Assembly (NCBI RefSeq): GCF_001434405.1
Contig: NZ_AZFT01000049.1
Coordinates: forward strand, 31,930-67,764
DNA from: Ligilactobacillus apodemi DSM 16634 = JCM 16172
GTDB lineage: Bacteria; Bacillota; Bacilli; Lactobacillales; Lactobacillaceae
Length of the DNA: 35,835 nt
Direction: 5' to 3'
The translations under genes and the position numbers were made by a program. The notes beneath the pieces were generated by a model, which had not been told where the DNA came from, searched no databases, and worked only from the letters and a program-made list of their open reading frames with translations. Position 1 is the stretch's first letter, and each line of letters starts with the position of its first letter. Of this stretch, positions 22,156-29,981 are shown one piece after another.

Positions 22156-23855
22156 TTCAACACCTCTTTGATGATTTTTTCGATAATCATCGTGCTTTTA
22201 GGGGCAATTACTTTTTGAAATTCATACGCTTCTGGATTATTTATTGCAGTCGATACTGTCTCAGCAAAAAACTCACTAGCTATCTTTCCTTTCGTATCAT
22301 AATACCCCGGAGCATGTCCATAACTTAATATTACTCCAGTTATTCCAGAATAAATGTCTGCTATATTACCTGTTTTGGTTATATTTTCTTTCGAAAAAAG
22401 TCCATTGTCAAGTGATATACTAAAAGTTTTGCTTTCTCTGCGAGTATTCTTCAAATTCGGATAGTGTATCGAAAGATATTTCTCAACACCTTCCACTACT
22501 TCCTTTCGCAATGTATCTTCCAACTTGAATTCATCTTTCGTTGAAACATTTTTCAAACTATTATCAATTGCATGTGCAAACTCGTGATAAACCAAATCAT
22601 ATTCTTTTTGTATACTTGATTTTGCAAAAGCCACATCTCTCAGATATATTTTTTTATCCATAGGATCATAAGAATTATTCGCCACATCTTTAGAAATATT
22701 GGCAATCTCAACCTTATCCTTATACATCGCAAAAATCTTCTGATACTGTTCTGGTGCTTTAGACAATCTGTAAGCATATTCCTTAGCTCGTTTCTCACCT
22801 AATGCTTGGACGTTTTTATCTGAAACAAACCTCTTTACGATCGTATCAATATCACTTGGGTAATCATGAAAGACCTCTTTGGGCTCATTTTTTTCTTTCT
22901 TACCAAACCATTTTTCAAATATCCCTGGAGCAAGATTTTCTTTGTCTACCCAGTAAGCAGCTTTACTACAACGACATCTCGGATGCTTAGGTATCATCGA
23001 TGCGTCCATAACTGGATATACACCGATACCATATTCAGTGCTTCGTTCAGCCATCTCTTTGCAATATTTGCATGCAGTTGGTTCGGCTATCCACTTACAG
23101 AACTTAAATCCATTAGCTCTAAACGATCGCATAGTTGCTTCATCTTGCACACGGGCAGCCTCTGTGATGACCAATCTTTCGATAACACTCGTGGCATTCT
23201 TTACTTCCTGTGCTACATTCTTTCGTAACATAGATACTAACTGTGTTGGATTAGTTCCTTGGATCATCGCACGGCTTATCAAAGCGTCTAGTTTCGTTTT
23301 TAACACTGTTTGATTTATCCATAGTCTATCTGACCATGTAGCACCTTGAAAGCTAGCAGACGCTACCACACGAGCTTTTTTAGCAACTTCTTGGCTTTTA
23401 TGTTTACTCAAGATCCCTGACTGTCTTTTTACTTCATCAAGATATGCTGTATTTAAATACTCATCCAGCTCTTTTTGCTCTTTATTTGTTACTTTGACTA
23501 ATTCTAGACCGACTTGAGCCTTTAGATATTCCAAGCGATTTATCTTCATCGTTGCGTTGTAGATCTTCAGTTGCTTATTTGCATTGGCACTGAAGTCCCT
23601 GCTCTCTACTAAACGCTTTGCTTCTCTCTCAAATGCTTTTACATCAAATTTATCAACTTTACGGATCGCTTCACTCATAGATAAACCATTATCAAGCGCA
23701 TATTTGCTATAAAATGAGTTGACTTGTTTTTCGATGTCGCCGATCAAAACTTGATAGCGCTCTGCCATCTTGTCCAAGTAGCTTTGATCTTTCTTGATGC
23801 GACTAGATATCCATTCTTTTTCACGCTGTTCCCAATAATCATTCTTTTCTTTCAT
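22152..23855 (-). CDS. MuF-type head protein with a lethal-factor-like metallopeptidase domain
   Basis: A 567-residue fusion. Residues 1-305 are the SPP1 gp7/MuF minor head protein: helical, with the core CKYC (C262, C265) and HPRCRC (H291, C294, C296). After a charged linker, residues 325-567 form an unrelated domain with a zinc-peptidase motif HEFAH (H424, E425, H428) and a downstream SEFFAET (E528 and E532). The order HEFxHAxD, then SYG (512-514), then EFFAE closely follows the catalytic domain of anthrax lethal factor. MuF proteins enter the head, so the domain could be injected with the DNA. It is far longer than ordinary MuF proteins. The start overlaps the portal gene by 17 bases. Confidence 0.85.
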   Translation of the reverse strand: MKEKNDYWEQREKEWISSRIKKDQSYLDKMAERYQVLIGDIEKQVNSFYSKYALDNGLSMSEAIRKVDKFDVKAFEREAKRLVESRDFSANANKQLKIYNATMKINRLEYLKAQVGLELVKVTNKEQKELDEYLNTAYLDEVKRQSGILSKHKSQEVAKKARVVASASFQGATWSDRLWINQTVLKTKLDALISRAMIQGTNPTQLVSMLRKNVAQEVKNATSVIERLVITEAARVQDEATMRSFRANGFKFCKWIAEPTACKYCKEMAERSTEYGIGVYPVMDASMIPKHPRCRCSKAAYWVDKENLAPGIFEKWFGKKEKNEPKEVFHDYPSDIDTIVKRFVSDKNVQALGEKRAKEYAYRLSKAPEQYQKIFAMYKDKVEIANISKDVANNSYDPMDKKIYLRDVAFAKSSIQKEYDLVYHEFAHAIDNSLKNVSTKDEFKLEDTLRKEVVEGVEKYLSIHYPNLKNTRRESKTFSISLDNGLFSKENITKTGNIADIYSGITGVILSYGHAPGYYDTKGKIASEFFAETVSTAINNPEAYEFQKVIAPKSTMIIEKIIKEVLK

Positions 23856-25248
23856 CGCTTTCTACTTCCTTGAACTGATAATTGGCTGGATTAGTTTCGA
23901 TAGCATTGGTTACCGTATCTTTTTCTTCTTCACGCATTGCATCGATCTCTGCTTGTGGATCATCAACTAAGCTTGGAATAGCTTTTAATTGGGTTTGCTT
24001 CGATACGATTCCTTCTAGCGTCTTGGCAACTGTAGCTTCAAGCTGAACATTTTTCGGCAGATTACGTGTAAAGTTGAATACCAAATCGTTAACTGGATCG
24101 CTATTAGTCCCGATCATCTTTTCCTTGACCTTGCCTAATAAGCCCTTCTTGATACCTTCAACACTAAAGACAATTTGATACATCTGTCTTAATGAGATGA
24201 TAAATTTTCGCTCTTTGACTGCTGCCAATGATCGCATGCCTTGCATTTTGAGTTCGATCGAATATCCTGATTGATCACTTCCAGTTGCATTGACGTCATC
24301 TAAATTAGTGACCATCGTTGTCTGAAATAAATTACGAACCAATCTATCAAGTAAATGCTCTTGCGTTCCATCACCGCTAGGACGTTCCAAGAATTTCGCA
24401 TCACTATCCCCTGCAGAAACTGCAATAACGCGCTTATCTGCCATATTCTCTAAAACTTCTTCGTCCAGTTCCCCGCCTTTGAAGAACAAATATGCGTCTG
24501 CGATCGCGTCACTATCATTTGCTTTTTGACTCATAGCTTTATTGATAGCATTCATGATCGACACCGTTGATTTATCATATAGCGGTAAACGTTCATCATT
24601 TTCCATGAACTCTATCGCTGGGACTGCTTTAAGTACGTTTGCTTCTTGATCGATATACTTAAAATCATCATCGAATCCCTTTACTTCAGTAGCTGAGTAA
24701 ACTTGTCCGCTAAGGTTATCGTCTTTATCTTTACTGTAACGAACAAAATATAGTGGATCATGTGCTACCGTATCATCATAGATGATAAAAGAATTAGCTG
24801 GTAGCGAGATCGTAACTCTTAACCTTGCTTGTTCGTCCATGAATAAAAACATGTACGCACGTCCGTATAAACTGCAAGCCTTAGCAATATCACTGATTTT
24901 ATCCGGGACTGAATTTAAGGTATTGAATGTTTGCAACTGATCATTTTGCTTATCGTCTTTCAGACTGATCTGCGGAGCGATGCCAGCAAAAAAGCCATTG
25001 AACACATTCACCAGATACTTAGCATAGTTGATAGCTATACGATTATCTGGTTTATTCAACGGCTTCTTATCTTCTTTTTCGATGTCATATACTCCACGGT
25101 ACATGTTTAACTGTTTTTTGTAATTTGCACTCAAACTCTCGTTATAATCGATAAAAGCTTTTAGCGACTCACTATCTAACTCTTCTTCCCTTGGAAAGAT
25201 AAACATGTCACTTGCACCTATCATGCCTTTTCCGTCAATTCCACTCAT
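23839..25248 (-). CDS. Portal protein (SPP1 gp6-like)
   Basis: A 469-residue protein. The body holds LKAFIDYNESLSANYKKQLN, then KPDNRIAINYAKYLVNVFNG and FFAG, followed by YGRAYMFLFMDEQARLRVTI and a helical region (MVTNLDDVNATGSDQSGYSI) near the clip and stem. These are the signatures of phage_prot_Gp6/SPP1-type portals. The ring is the DNA entry and exit channel and the docking site of terminase. I place the start at ATG 25248 (AAGGAAGTG upstream) rather than the TTG at 25251. Confidence 0.9.
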   Translation of the reverse strand: MSGIDGKGMIGASDMFIFPREEELDSESLKAFIDYNESLSANYKKQLNMYRGVYDIEKEDKKPLNKPDNRIAINYAKYLVNVFNGFFAGIAPQISLKDDKQNDQLQTFNTLNSVPDKISDIAKACSLYGRAYMFLFMDEQARLRVTISLPANSFIIYDDTVAHDPLYFVRYSKDKDDNLSGQVYSATEVKGFDDDFKYIDQEANVLKAVPAIEFMENDERLPLYDKSTVSIMNAINKAMSQKANDSDAIADAYLFFKGGELDEEVLENMADKRVIAVSAGDSDAKFLERPSGDGTQEHLLDRLVRNLFQTTMVTNLDDVNATGSDQSGYSIELKMQGMRSLAAVKERKFIISLRQMYQIVFSVEGIKKGLLGKVKEKMIGTNSDPVNDLVFNFTRNLPKNVQLEATVAKTLEGIVSKQTQLKAIPSLVDDPQAEIDAMREEEKDTVTNAIETNPANYQFKEVESDERKE

Positions 25249-25262
25249 CAAACATCACTTCC

Positions 25263-26519
25263 TTAAATTGAAATATCGTATACTTTGATCTTAGGCGTTG
25301 CTTGACCGTTGATCTCTTCGACTGCATAACGGATAGCATCAATACAGTGGTCATAACTATCTACTGGCTTATTGATATATTCGTTAGTCGCCTTGTCTTT
25401 TTGATACGTATAGTTTTCTAACTCTTCTATGAGCTTGACACAACGATCGTCAACAACTAACTCATATTGTTGTAAGAAACTGATACCTTGAATAACAGAG
25501 TCCGGACCTTTTTTAGCCGGTCTTATCCGATCTATCCCATCACGCTTCAACTCTGCGATCGATTTTTGTTCAGCAGCATCTGCAGTGATCACTTCTTTTG
25601 AGTAACCCATCTGTTTTATAACTCGAGCTATCTCGTTATTCAGCAAACCTTTTTTTGTGTACTCTTCAAGCACATATAAACGCTTATTTTTCTGATCGAC
25701 TTTAACATGTATAAATGCACTTGGGTCATTCACAAAACCAAAATCAAGCCCAAAATAACTAGGTATATCAACAAGATCTGTTGCGTGTAGTCTTTGTTTT
25801 TGGAAAACAGGAAAGACTAATTTATCTAAAGTTGCAAACTCTCCAAGCGTATAGATCTTATAATAAGCCGGGTTTGTCTTCTTTAGATTTTCGATCGTAC
25901 GGATATTTTCTTCATCAAGGAACCGATTATCTTTGTAAGTAGAATGATAGACTGCAACGCGGGTTGTATCAATTTCAGCTTGCGGATCAAACCATTGCTT
26001 ATAAGTCCAATTAACTTTACTAACAGGGTTAAACATCACAAACAATTGTCGCTTCTTGTGCTTAGGTTCACGCAAACGTAAAGTTAACTGGGTAAAATCA
26101 TCCAAGGTAAACTCACTTGCTTCTTCCATGACTACATCGGATAAGCCTTTGATCGATTTGATTTTTTCAGGATCGTCCATCCCTTTGAATAAAAAAACTG
26201 CCTTATTTGGCAGCGTGATAGTGCGATCTGAATTATTTACCTTACATAATGCCAGTAACTGCCACCTGCTCAAGCAATCGAGCACATCAGCAAAGATGGA
26301 GTCCTTTAATGTACGATCGACTTTGCGTAGCCACAATACCTTACGTGGATAGCGCCAATTCAATAATGATTTAAGAACTACTTTCTGTACAACTCCATGC
26401 GACTTACCGCTAGAAGCACCACCATACCAAACTTCAATAAATTTAGAATAGTCTTGTAAGTTGTCATAGATCTGTTTGTTAAATACTTTGCTTGGCTCAG
26501 GAAAGTTCAAGTTAATCAT
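25263..26519 (-). CDS. Terminase large subunit
   Basis: A 418-residue packaging motor of the PBSX/Terminase_3 type. Residues 33-40 form the ATPase P-loop (GGASSGKS), 127-134 the Walker B region (SDVVMEEA), and about 161-165 a coupling motif (FNPV). The C-terminal nuclease has the RNase H-like acidic residues in GLDFG (D259), TADAAE (D313) and DHCIDAIRYAV (D390, D394). It cuts concatemeric DNA and pumps it into the head. Its ATG overlaps the stop of the small subunit. Headful packaging is usual for this type but is not shown by sequence alone. Confidence 0.93.
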   Translation of the reverse strand: MINLNFPEPSKVFNKQIYDNLQDYSKFIEVWYGGASSGKSHGVVQKVVLKSLLNWRYPRKVLWLRKVDRTLKDSIFADVLDCLSRWQLLALCKVNNSDRTITLPNKAVFLFKGMDDPEKIKSIKGLSDVVMEEASEFTLDDFTQLTLRLREPKHKKRQLFVMFNPVSKVNWTYKQWFDPQAEIDTTRVAVYHSTYKDNRFLDEENIRTIENLKKTNPAYYKIYTLGEFATLDKLVFPVFQKQRLHATDLVDIPSYFGLDFGFVNDPSAFIHVKVDQKNKRLYVLEEYTKKGLLNNEIARVIKQMGYSKEVITADAAEQKSIAELKRDGIDRIRPAKKGPDSVIQGISFLQQYELVVDDRCVKLIEELENYTYQKDKATNEYINKPVDSYDHCIDAIRYAVEEINGQATPKIKVYDISI

Positions 26520-26931
26520 CGTCCCACTCTCCTATACCCACATTGATATTTAAATCACCAGATACTTCTTTCTTGTCGGTCCATGCACCGTAACGTTTAC
26601 CAATGAGTTCCATTGCCCTGATTTGATCACTAGTTTTTGGCTTTACTAAAATAACATCACCTTGGTTAGTGACAACTTCTTCCGTACCTTCAGCTCTTGC
26701 TATTTCTGATAAGCGTTGCATGACTTCTTTCATATCCATAATTTTTTCATCTTCGATCTGTTTCAAACGCTCGTTGATGTAATTTGAAATTCCACCATTT
26801 TCCACCATTTTTGTAGCAGCATTTTTAGCCGTTTTTTCTGCATATCCAGCTTTAATAGCTGATTGATACGCATTACCAGACTTAATATACTCATCAGCGA
26901 ACGCCTTTTGCTTAGGTGTTAGCTTCTTCAC
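26512..26931 (-). CDS. Terminase small subunit
   Basis: A 139-residue protein of the Terminase_2 family: LTPKQKAFADEYIKSGNAYQ, then SAIKAGYAEKTAKNAATKMV, a helix-turn-helix for packaging-site recognition, followed by an oligomerisation helix and a C-terminal tail (LNINVGIGEWDDD) that contacts the large subunit. It is coupled to terL by overlap. The packaging site of such phages often lies in or near this gene. Confidence 0.92.
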   Translation of the reverse strand: MKKLTPKQKAFADEYIKSGNAYQSAIKAGYAEKTAKNAATKMVENGGISNYINERLKQIEDEKIMDMKEVMQRLSEIARAEGTEEVVTNQGDVILVKPKTSDQIRAMELIGKRYGAWTDKKEVSGDLNINVGIGEWDDD

Positions 26932-26968
26932 TTCATATCACCCACCTCCAATTTGAAATTTGCTTAAA

Positions 26969-27073
26969 TTACTTCTTCTTGTCGTCTTTCTTGCTAGTCT
27001 CACGATCAAGCTTATTGATCAAATATTCTTCCAAGCCACAGCTCACAAGACCAGCATTTTTTGTTTGCTTCAT
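26969..27073 (-). CDS. Small protein upstream of terS
   Basis: A 34-residue frame, MKQTKNAGLVSCGLEEYLIN, ending in a Lys-rich tail (KKDDKKK). AAAGGAG lies six bases before ATG 27073, which is strong for so short a frame. It comes right after a terminator and right before terS. I do not recognise it. Confidence 0.5.
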   Translation of the reverse strand: MKQTKNAGLVSCGLEEYLINKLDRETSKKDDKKK

Positions 27074-27087
27074 ATTGCTCCTTTCTG

Positions 27088-27119
27088 CAAAATAAAAAGC
27101 CAGTCCATAAAGACTGACT
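27088..27119 (-). terminator. Intrinsic terminator after the accessory membrane module
   Basis: On the minus strand AGTCAGTC pairs with GACTGGCT (one T-G) around TTTATG and is followed by TTTTTATTTTG. It abuts the stop of the gene at 27118, so the accessory genes end here while the terminase genes begin after it. Confidence 0.75.
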
Positions 27120-27624
27120 AATTTATATTTATCTTCTCACGTACTAAATCTGACACATTTTCTAACACATCTTCTCTTAAATTTAAACATTTTTCCTTAT
27201 ATTTTTCTTCAGCACTCATAGCAGCAATCTTTTGTCCGTCTACAAAAAACTTCCAAGTATACATCTTTTGAATAGAACGCATTTCTGTACTAATTTTTTC
27301 AAGTTTTTTATAAAAATCTTCATCCCAAAATGGGCGATTTTTCTGCAAAAATATCCAATATTCAAGTTGAGCGTCAAAAGCCATAGTATACCTTTGCTTA
27401 ATAAACTTTTCTCGTTCTGGCTCATCAATAGGTAAAGTATCAAATGTTGGAAATAACGCCGAAGTATATGTTAAAGCTGGGACAATTTTTTTCATAAGAT
27501 TCTTGTAGTTATCATGTTCATCATCATATTCTTTCTTCTTTTTATAGGATCCTAGTTCAAATTTTGTCCCCAAAAATGCACCTATTGCACTAGCGATTGA
27601 GCTCATAATTAAGTTCATGATCAT
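27118..27624 (-). CDS. Membrane-anchored accessory protein, unknown function
   Basis: A 168-residue protein. An N-terminal helix (MNLIMSSIASAIGAFLGTKF, about residues 3-22) anchors it in the membrane; the rest is soluble and largely helical (KEYDDEHDNYKNLMKKIV, FDAQLEYWIFLQKNRPF, YKEKCLNLREDVLENVSDLV). The high A+T content and N-anchored layout resemble the gene at 27758-28297. It is the last gene of a three-gene module between MazEF and terS, followed by a terminator. Such phage genes often block superinfection, but nothing in the sequence proves that here. Confidence 0.65.
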   Translation of the reverse strand: MIMNLIMSSIASAIGAFLGTKFELGSYKKKKEYDDEHDNYKNLMKKIVPALTYTSALFPTFDTLPIDEPEREKFIKQRYTMAFDAQLEYWIFLQKNRPFWDEDFYKKLEKISTEMRSIQKMYTWKFFVDGQKIAAMSAEEKYKEKCLNLREDVLENVSDLVREKININ

Positions 27625-27649
27625 ATTTACACCTCACAAAATTTACCAA

Positions 27650-27751
27650 CTATTTTATTTTTTTAATAACATAAATAAATATTCCTAATATTACAAATAA
27701 TGTTAAACACGCAGTTAATAATATTACAAAAAGCGAGGCACTACTAAGCAT
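27650..27751 (-). CDS. Single-span membrane peptide of the accessory module
   Basis: A 33-residue peptide, MLSSASLFVILLTACLTLFV followed by ILGIFIYVIKKIK: one long hydrophobic helix and a short basic tail. GGAG lies about nine bases before ATG 27751 and overlaps the stop of the preceding gene, so it is coupled. Layout resembles small regulatory membrane peptides or type I toxins, but no antisense RNA is evident. Confidence 0.6.
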   Translation of the reverse strand: MLSSASLFVILLTACLTLFVILGIFIYVIKKIK

Positions 27752-27757
27752 GATAAA

Positions 27758-28297
27758 TCACTCCCTTAGTTCGTGTTCAATTTCTTTCTGCATCTCTATA
27801 AATTCTTCTTTATTTTGCTCGTAATCTGTCATTTTTAATTGTAGTAAAGTTTGAGGGCTACTACTATATCCCGTAAAATCCTCTTTTAAGCTACTTGCAA
27901 TATATGCTATATACATTACTAACTTAGCTTGACGGGTATTACCTCTGTACATACTTGATGTATATAAAGATAACAACTTAACTGTTTTGTCCGACCCATA
28001 TATAAAAGTATCATGAATCAACTTATTATATCTTTCCACAGAACCCTTACTATCGATCCCATACATTTTTTTCATATATTCGAGATCTACCAACAAATTA
28101 GTCCATACAGATAAAATTTCTAATTGCTGTTTACCACCTAACTCTTTAAAATATGACTCTACTTGTAACTCTTTAGCATTCTTGTGTTTCATGTTCTCCA
28201 TCATAATTTCAGAAATATGTTTTGGGAGACCCTTAACAACAATTACTAAAATTGTCATAACTACAACTAATACTACATTTAAAATTTGAAAAAACAT
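27758..28297 (-). CDS. Membrane-anchored accessory protein, unknown function
   Basis: A 179-residue protein. Residues 2-23 are a membrane helix (MFFQILNVVLVVVMTILVIV) and the remainder is cytoplasmic and helical (YFKELGGKQQLEILSVWTNL, DLEYMKKMYGID, KLVMYIAYIASSLKEDF, ending EIEHELRE). GAGGTGG lies six bases before ATG 28297. It begins the accessory module, right after a non-coding structured stretch. No enzymatic motif is seen. A role at the membrane is inferred from the anchor only. Confidence 0.65.
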   Translation of the reverse strand: MFFQILNVVLVVVMTILVIVVKGLPKHISEIMMENMKHKNAKELQVESYFKELGGKQQLEILSVWTNLLVDLEYMKKMYGIDSKGSVERYNKLIHDTFIYGSDKTVKLLSLYTSSMYRGNTRQAKLVMYIAYIASSLKEDFTGYSSSPQTLLQLKMTDYEQNKEEFIEMQKEIEHELRE

Positions 28298-28361
28298 ATC
28301 AATCCACCTCGCATACTAATATACACCAAAATCAGTAGCTTAGCGACTCACTTCTAACTAA

Positions 28362-28480
28362 GGTCTAGGTTGGAATTGCACCAACACATAATCACTTGAT
28401 AGACCATTTTGCTCGCTTCGGTCAGTTGCGAGCTGGACTTATCGCGCCCACACGCTGAACTTGTTTAGCGACGCTTCAGC
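28362..28480 (-). other. Cluster of three hairpins, one shaped like a tRNA acceptor and T-arm
   Basis: On the minus strand: GCTGAA/TTCAGC (28480-28454), GCTCGC/GCGAGC (28433-28411), then GGTCTA ... GTTGG-TGCAATT-CCAAC ... TAGACC (28405-28362). In the last, six outer pairs and a five-pair arm with a 7-base loop imitate an acceptor stem and T-arm, but there is no D-arm, anticodon arm or CCA. It is not a functional tRNA. Confidence 0.5.
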
Positions 28481-28578
28481 ACGTCATGTTGTACAATTAA
28501 TTATTCTCAAAGTAAAATAATCAAACTCATGTCCCAGCTTTGGAACACTATCATAGTAGCACAGTGTAGGTATCGTTT

Positions 28579-28597
28579 GTGTACGATATTTGTACAC
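28579..28597. promoter_or_regulatory. Dyad, possible operator of a late promoter
   Basis: GTGTAC (28579-28584), seven bases, GTACAC (28592-28597). It sits upstream of the minus-strand accessory and terminase genes, between them and the MazEF terminator. ArpU is a candidate binder, by position only. Confidence 0.35.
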
Positions 28598-28637
28598 TCT
28601 ATGTCCAATTTTTTAAACCTTTTCTGTTTACGGCAAC

Positions 28638-28679
28638 AAAAAAAGACGATATACTAAGGATAACCATTCCAGTATATCG
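28638..28679 (-). terminator. mazEF terminator
   Basis: On the minus strand CGATATACT pairs with AGTATATCG and TC then seven T follow. A second hairpin, AGCTAT/ATAGCT at 28683-28712, is followed by six T on the plus strand and so faces the other way. Confidence 0.75.
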
Positions 28680-28715
28680 CCAAGCTATTAGCCTTACTAC
28701 TTGCTGATAGCTTTT

Positions 28716-29063
28716 TTATTTGTATCCGAGAATTGCTTGGATACGATAGTCTACTTCTTCAGGAATTTCTACTTTTTCAAGTCGCTTATAATTCCTGTGC
28801 AAGACATCCATTGTCGTCAGCTGGTCGCATAATAACGTCCCCTTAGTTACCGAACCCGGATATACCGAAGCCCAATCAATCGCCAACGGATATTCTCTTT
28901 TTGATGAAGTGAACGGCACGGCCCAAACAAATGGACTGACTTCATTCAAAAGTTTTTCACTGACGACTAACCAAGGCCTCTTTCCTTTTTGCTCGTTGCT
29001 TTCGTAAGGTTTCGGATCATTGGAAACTAAAATGATGTCTCCACGCTCTAAAATCTCCTTCAT
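28716..29063 (-). CDS. mazF: MazF/PemK-type mRNA interferase toxin
   Basis: A 115-residue toxin. The N-terminus carries RGDIILVSNDPKPYESNEQK, then GKRPWLVVS, the conserved MazF core in which R and P contact RNA, followed by PFVWAVPFTSS, VTKGTLLCDQLTTMD and a C-terminal helix. MazF enzymes cut single-stranded mRNA at short motifs. The gene follows the antitoxin by 64 bases, with AAAGGAG before ATG 29063, and has its own terminator. It lies between arpU and the late genes, an unusual place that suggests a cargo gene. Confidence 0.87.
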   Translation of the reverse strand: MKEILERGDIILVSNDPKPYESNEQKGKRPWLVVSEKLLNEVSPFVWAVPFTSSKREYPLAIDWASVYPGSVTKGTLLCDQLTTMDVLHRNYKRLEKVEIPEEVDYRIQAILGYK

Positions 29064-29127
29064 ACTCCAGCTCCTTTGTTAAAATTTTCGTGTTACAACG
29101 CTACTTTAATCCACTCGCACGAATATC

Positions 29128-29376
29128 TTAATAAAGTTCTTCTCCTACTGCTCCACCCTTATCAACAATTTCAAAAGGATAGTCAGATCTAGTTCCACTA
29201 TAATCCTTAAACAACTTATCCAACGCTTTTTCTTTTTTTATTTCAGGCGTTAGAACCAACTTTTTATTTTCTACTTCAACATTGAACGATTCATAATTTT
29301 CTCCGAGTTCCGCCAACAAGCTTTTTGGTAGACGGATCGCTTTTGAATTGCCCCATTGTCTTACACTTATTATCAT
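29128..29376 (-). CDS. mazE: MazE-type antitoxin
   Basis: An 82-residue AbrB-fold protein: MIISVRQWGNSKAIRLPKSL and LAELGE form the swapped-hairpin DNA-binding half, and the flexible acidic C-terminus (DYSGTRSDYPFEIVDKGGAV) would wrap MazF. GGAGGTG lies seven bases before ATG 29376. A dyad overlapping its promoter at 29451-29480 fits autorepression by the MazEF complex. Confidence 0.87.
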   Translation of the reverse strand: MIISVRQWGNSKAIRLPKSLLAELGENYESFNVEVENKKLVLTPEIKKEKALDKLFKDYSGTRSDYPFEIVDKGGAVGEELY

Positions 29377-29450
29377 GTTAGCACCTCCGAATTTTTTCGA
29401 CTAACTCCAAACATAGACAGTAATCTCCTTTAGTTGATACTCACATATTT

Positions 29451-29480
29451 AGCATACACTATGTATATACCATGTGTAAA
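29451..29480 (-). promoter_or_regulatory. mazEF promoter with dyad operator
   Basis: On the minus strand TTTACA (29480-29475), 18 bases, TATGCT (29456-29451). The spacer is a dyad with arms TACAC and GTGTA (29455-29478) around TATATA, a likely binding site for the antitoxin complex. Confidence 0.55.
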
Positions 29481-29481
29481 C

Positions 29482-29505
29482 AAAAAAGCCCGAATAAATC
29501 GAGCT
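29482..29505 (-). terminator. Terminator after arpU
   Basis: On the minus strand AGCTCGA pairs with TCGGGCT around a short loop, followed by six T. It lies seven bases past the arpU stop and keeps early transcripts out of mazEF. Confidence 0.65.
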
Positions 29506-29511
29506 TTAATA

Positions 29512-29976
29512 TCATTTATAAACATGTAGGTCTTTCCACCAAAGGCAGCAAGTCTCAAACGCATCAGCAAACTCATTCTCTGCTTTACGTTTCTTTTGCT
29601 GATAACGCGATCGCTCGCACCCGAGCACTTCACACATACTCCATGCGTCTTTATTGTCTGCATACACACCGATCAAGATCCGTCTGCTTTCGTCACTAAT
29701 CACATTGATAGCCTTACCAACGCTTGCTAGCGTCTGTTGCGCATAGATACGCTTGTCCATTTTTTCTTCTGCCCGGTTTCCAAAGGAAGGCGATCGTGGT
29801 TCATCTGACATCACTGGTGATTTTATGTAGCCACCGTTCACACCAGCCCATCTAATCAACTTTGGATAATCTTGCTTGAAAAAATTGCGCACTTTTGCTG
29901 CTGTCTCGATTGTATCGACTTCCATTCTGTCAAATTGTAGTTGAAATTCTTGTGCCTTTTTTAAATCAAGTTCCAT
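29512..29976 (-). CDS. ArpU-family phage transcriptional regulator
   Basis: A 154-residue protein at the end of the early region, the usual place of ArpU/RinA-like activators of late genes. The N-terminus is helical (KAQEFQLQFDRMEVDTIET, YPKLIRWAGVNGGYIKSP). The C-terminal part carries a sigma-like helix-turn-helix (ESRRILIGVYADNKDAWSMC, VLGCERSRYQQKKRKAENEF). It would switch on the packaging and structural genes. Its ribosome-binding site (GGGAG) lies in one arm of an inverted repeat (29982-30029) that could hide it. Confidence 0.78.
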   Translation of the reverse strand: MELDLKKAQEFQLQFDRMEVDTIETAAKVRNFFKQDYPKLIRWAGVNGGYIKSPVMSDEPRSPSFGNRAEEKMDKRIYAQQTLASVGKAINVISDESRRILIGVYADNKDAWSMCEVLGCERSRYQQKKRKAENEFADAFETCCLWWKDLHVYK

Positions 29977-29981
29977 TAGAC

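Larger units (their letters stand above)
28298..28715. other. Non-coding stretch between MazF and the accessory module
   Basis: There is no convincing gene. From right to left it holds two terminator hairpins near MazF (28638-28712), a dyad GTGTAC/GTACAC at 28579-28597, AT-rich sequence that could carry late promoters, and three adjacent hairpins at 28362-28480. Position, ahead of the late genes, suits a regulatory or packaging region. Confidence 0.6.

Noticed and set aside
28362-28405. Possible tRNA gene on the minus strand
   Set aside because: Only acceptor-like and T-arm-like stems exist, with no D-arm, no anticodon arm and no CCA; kept only as a structured element.
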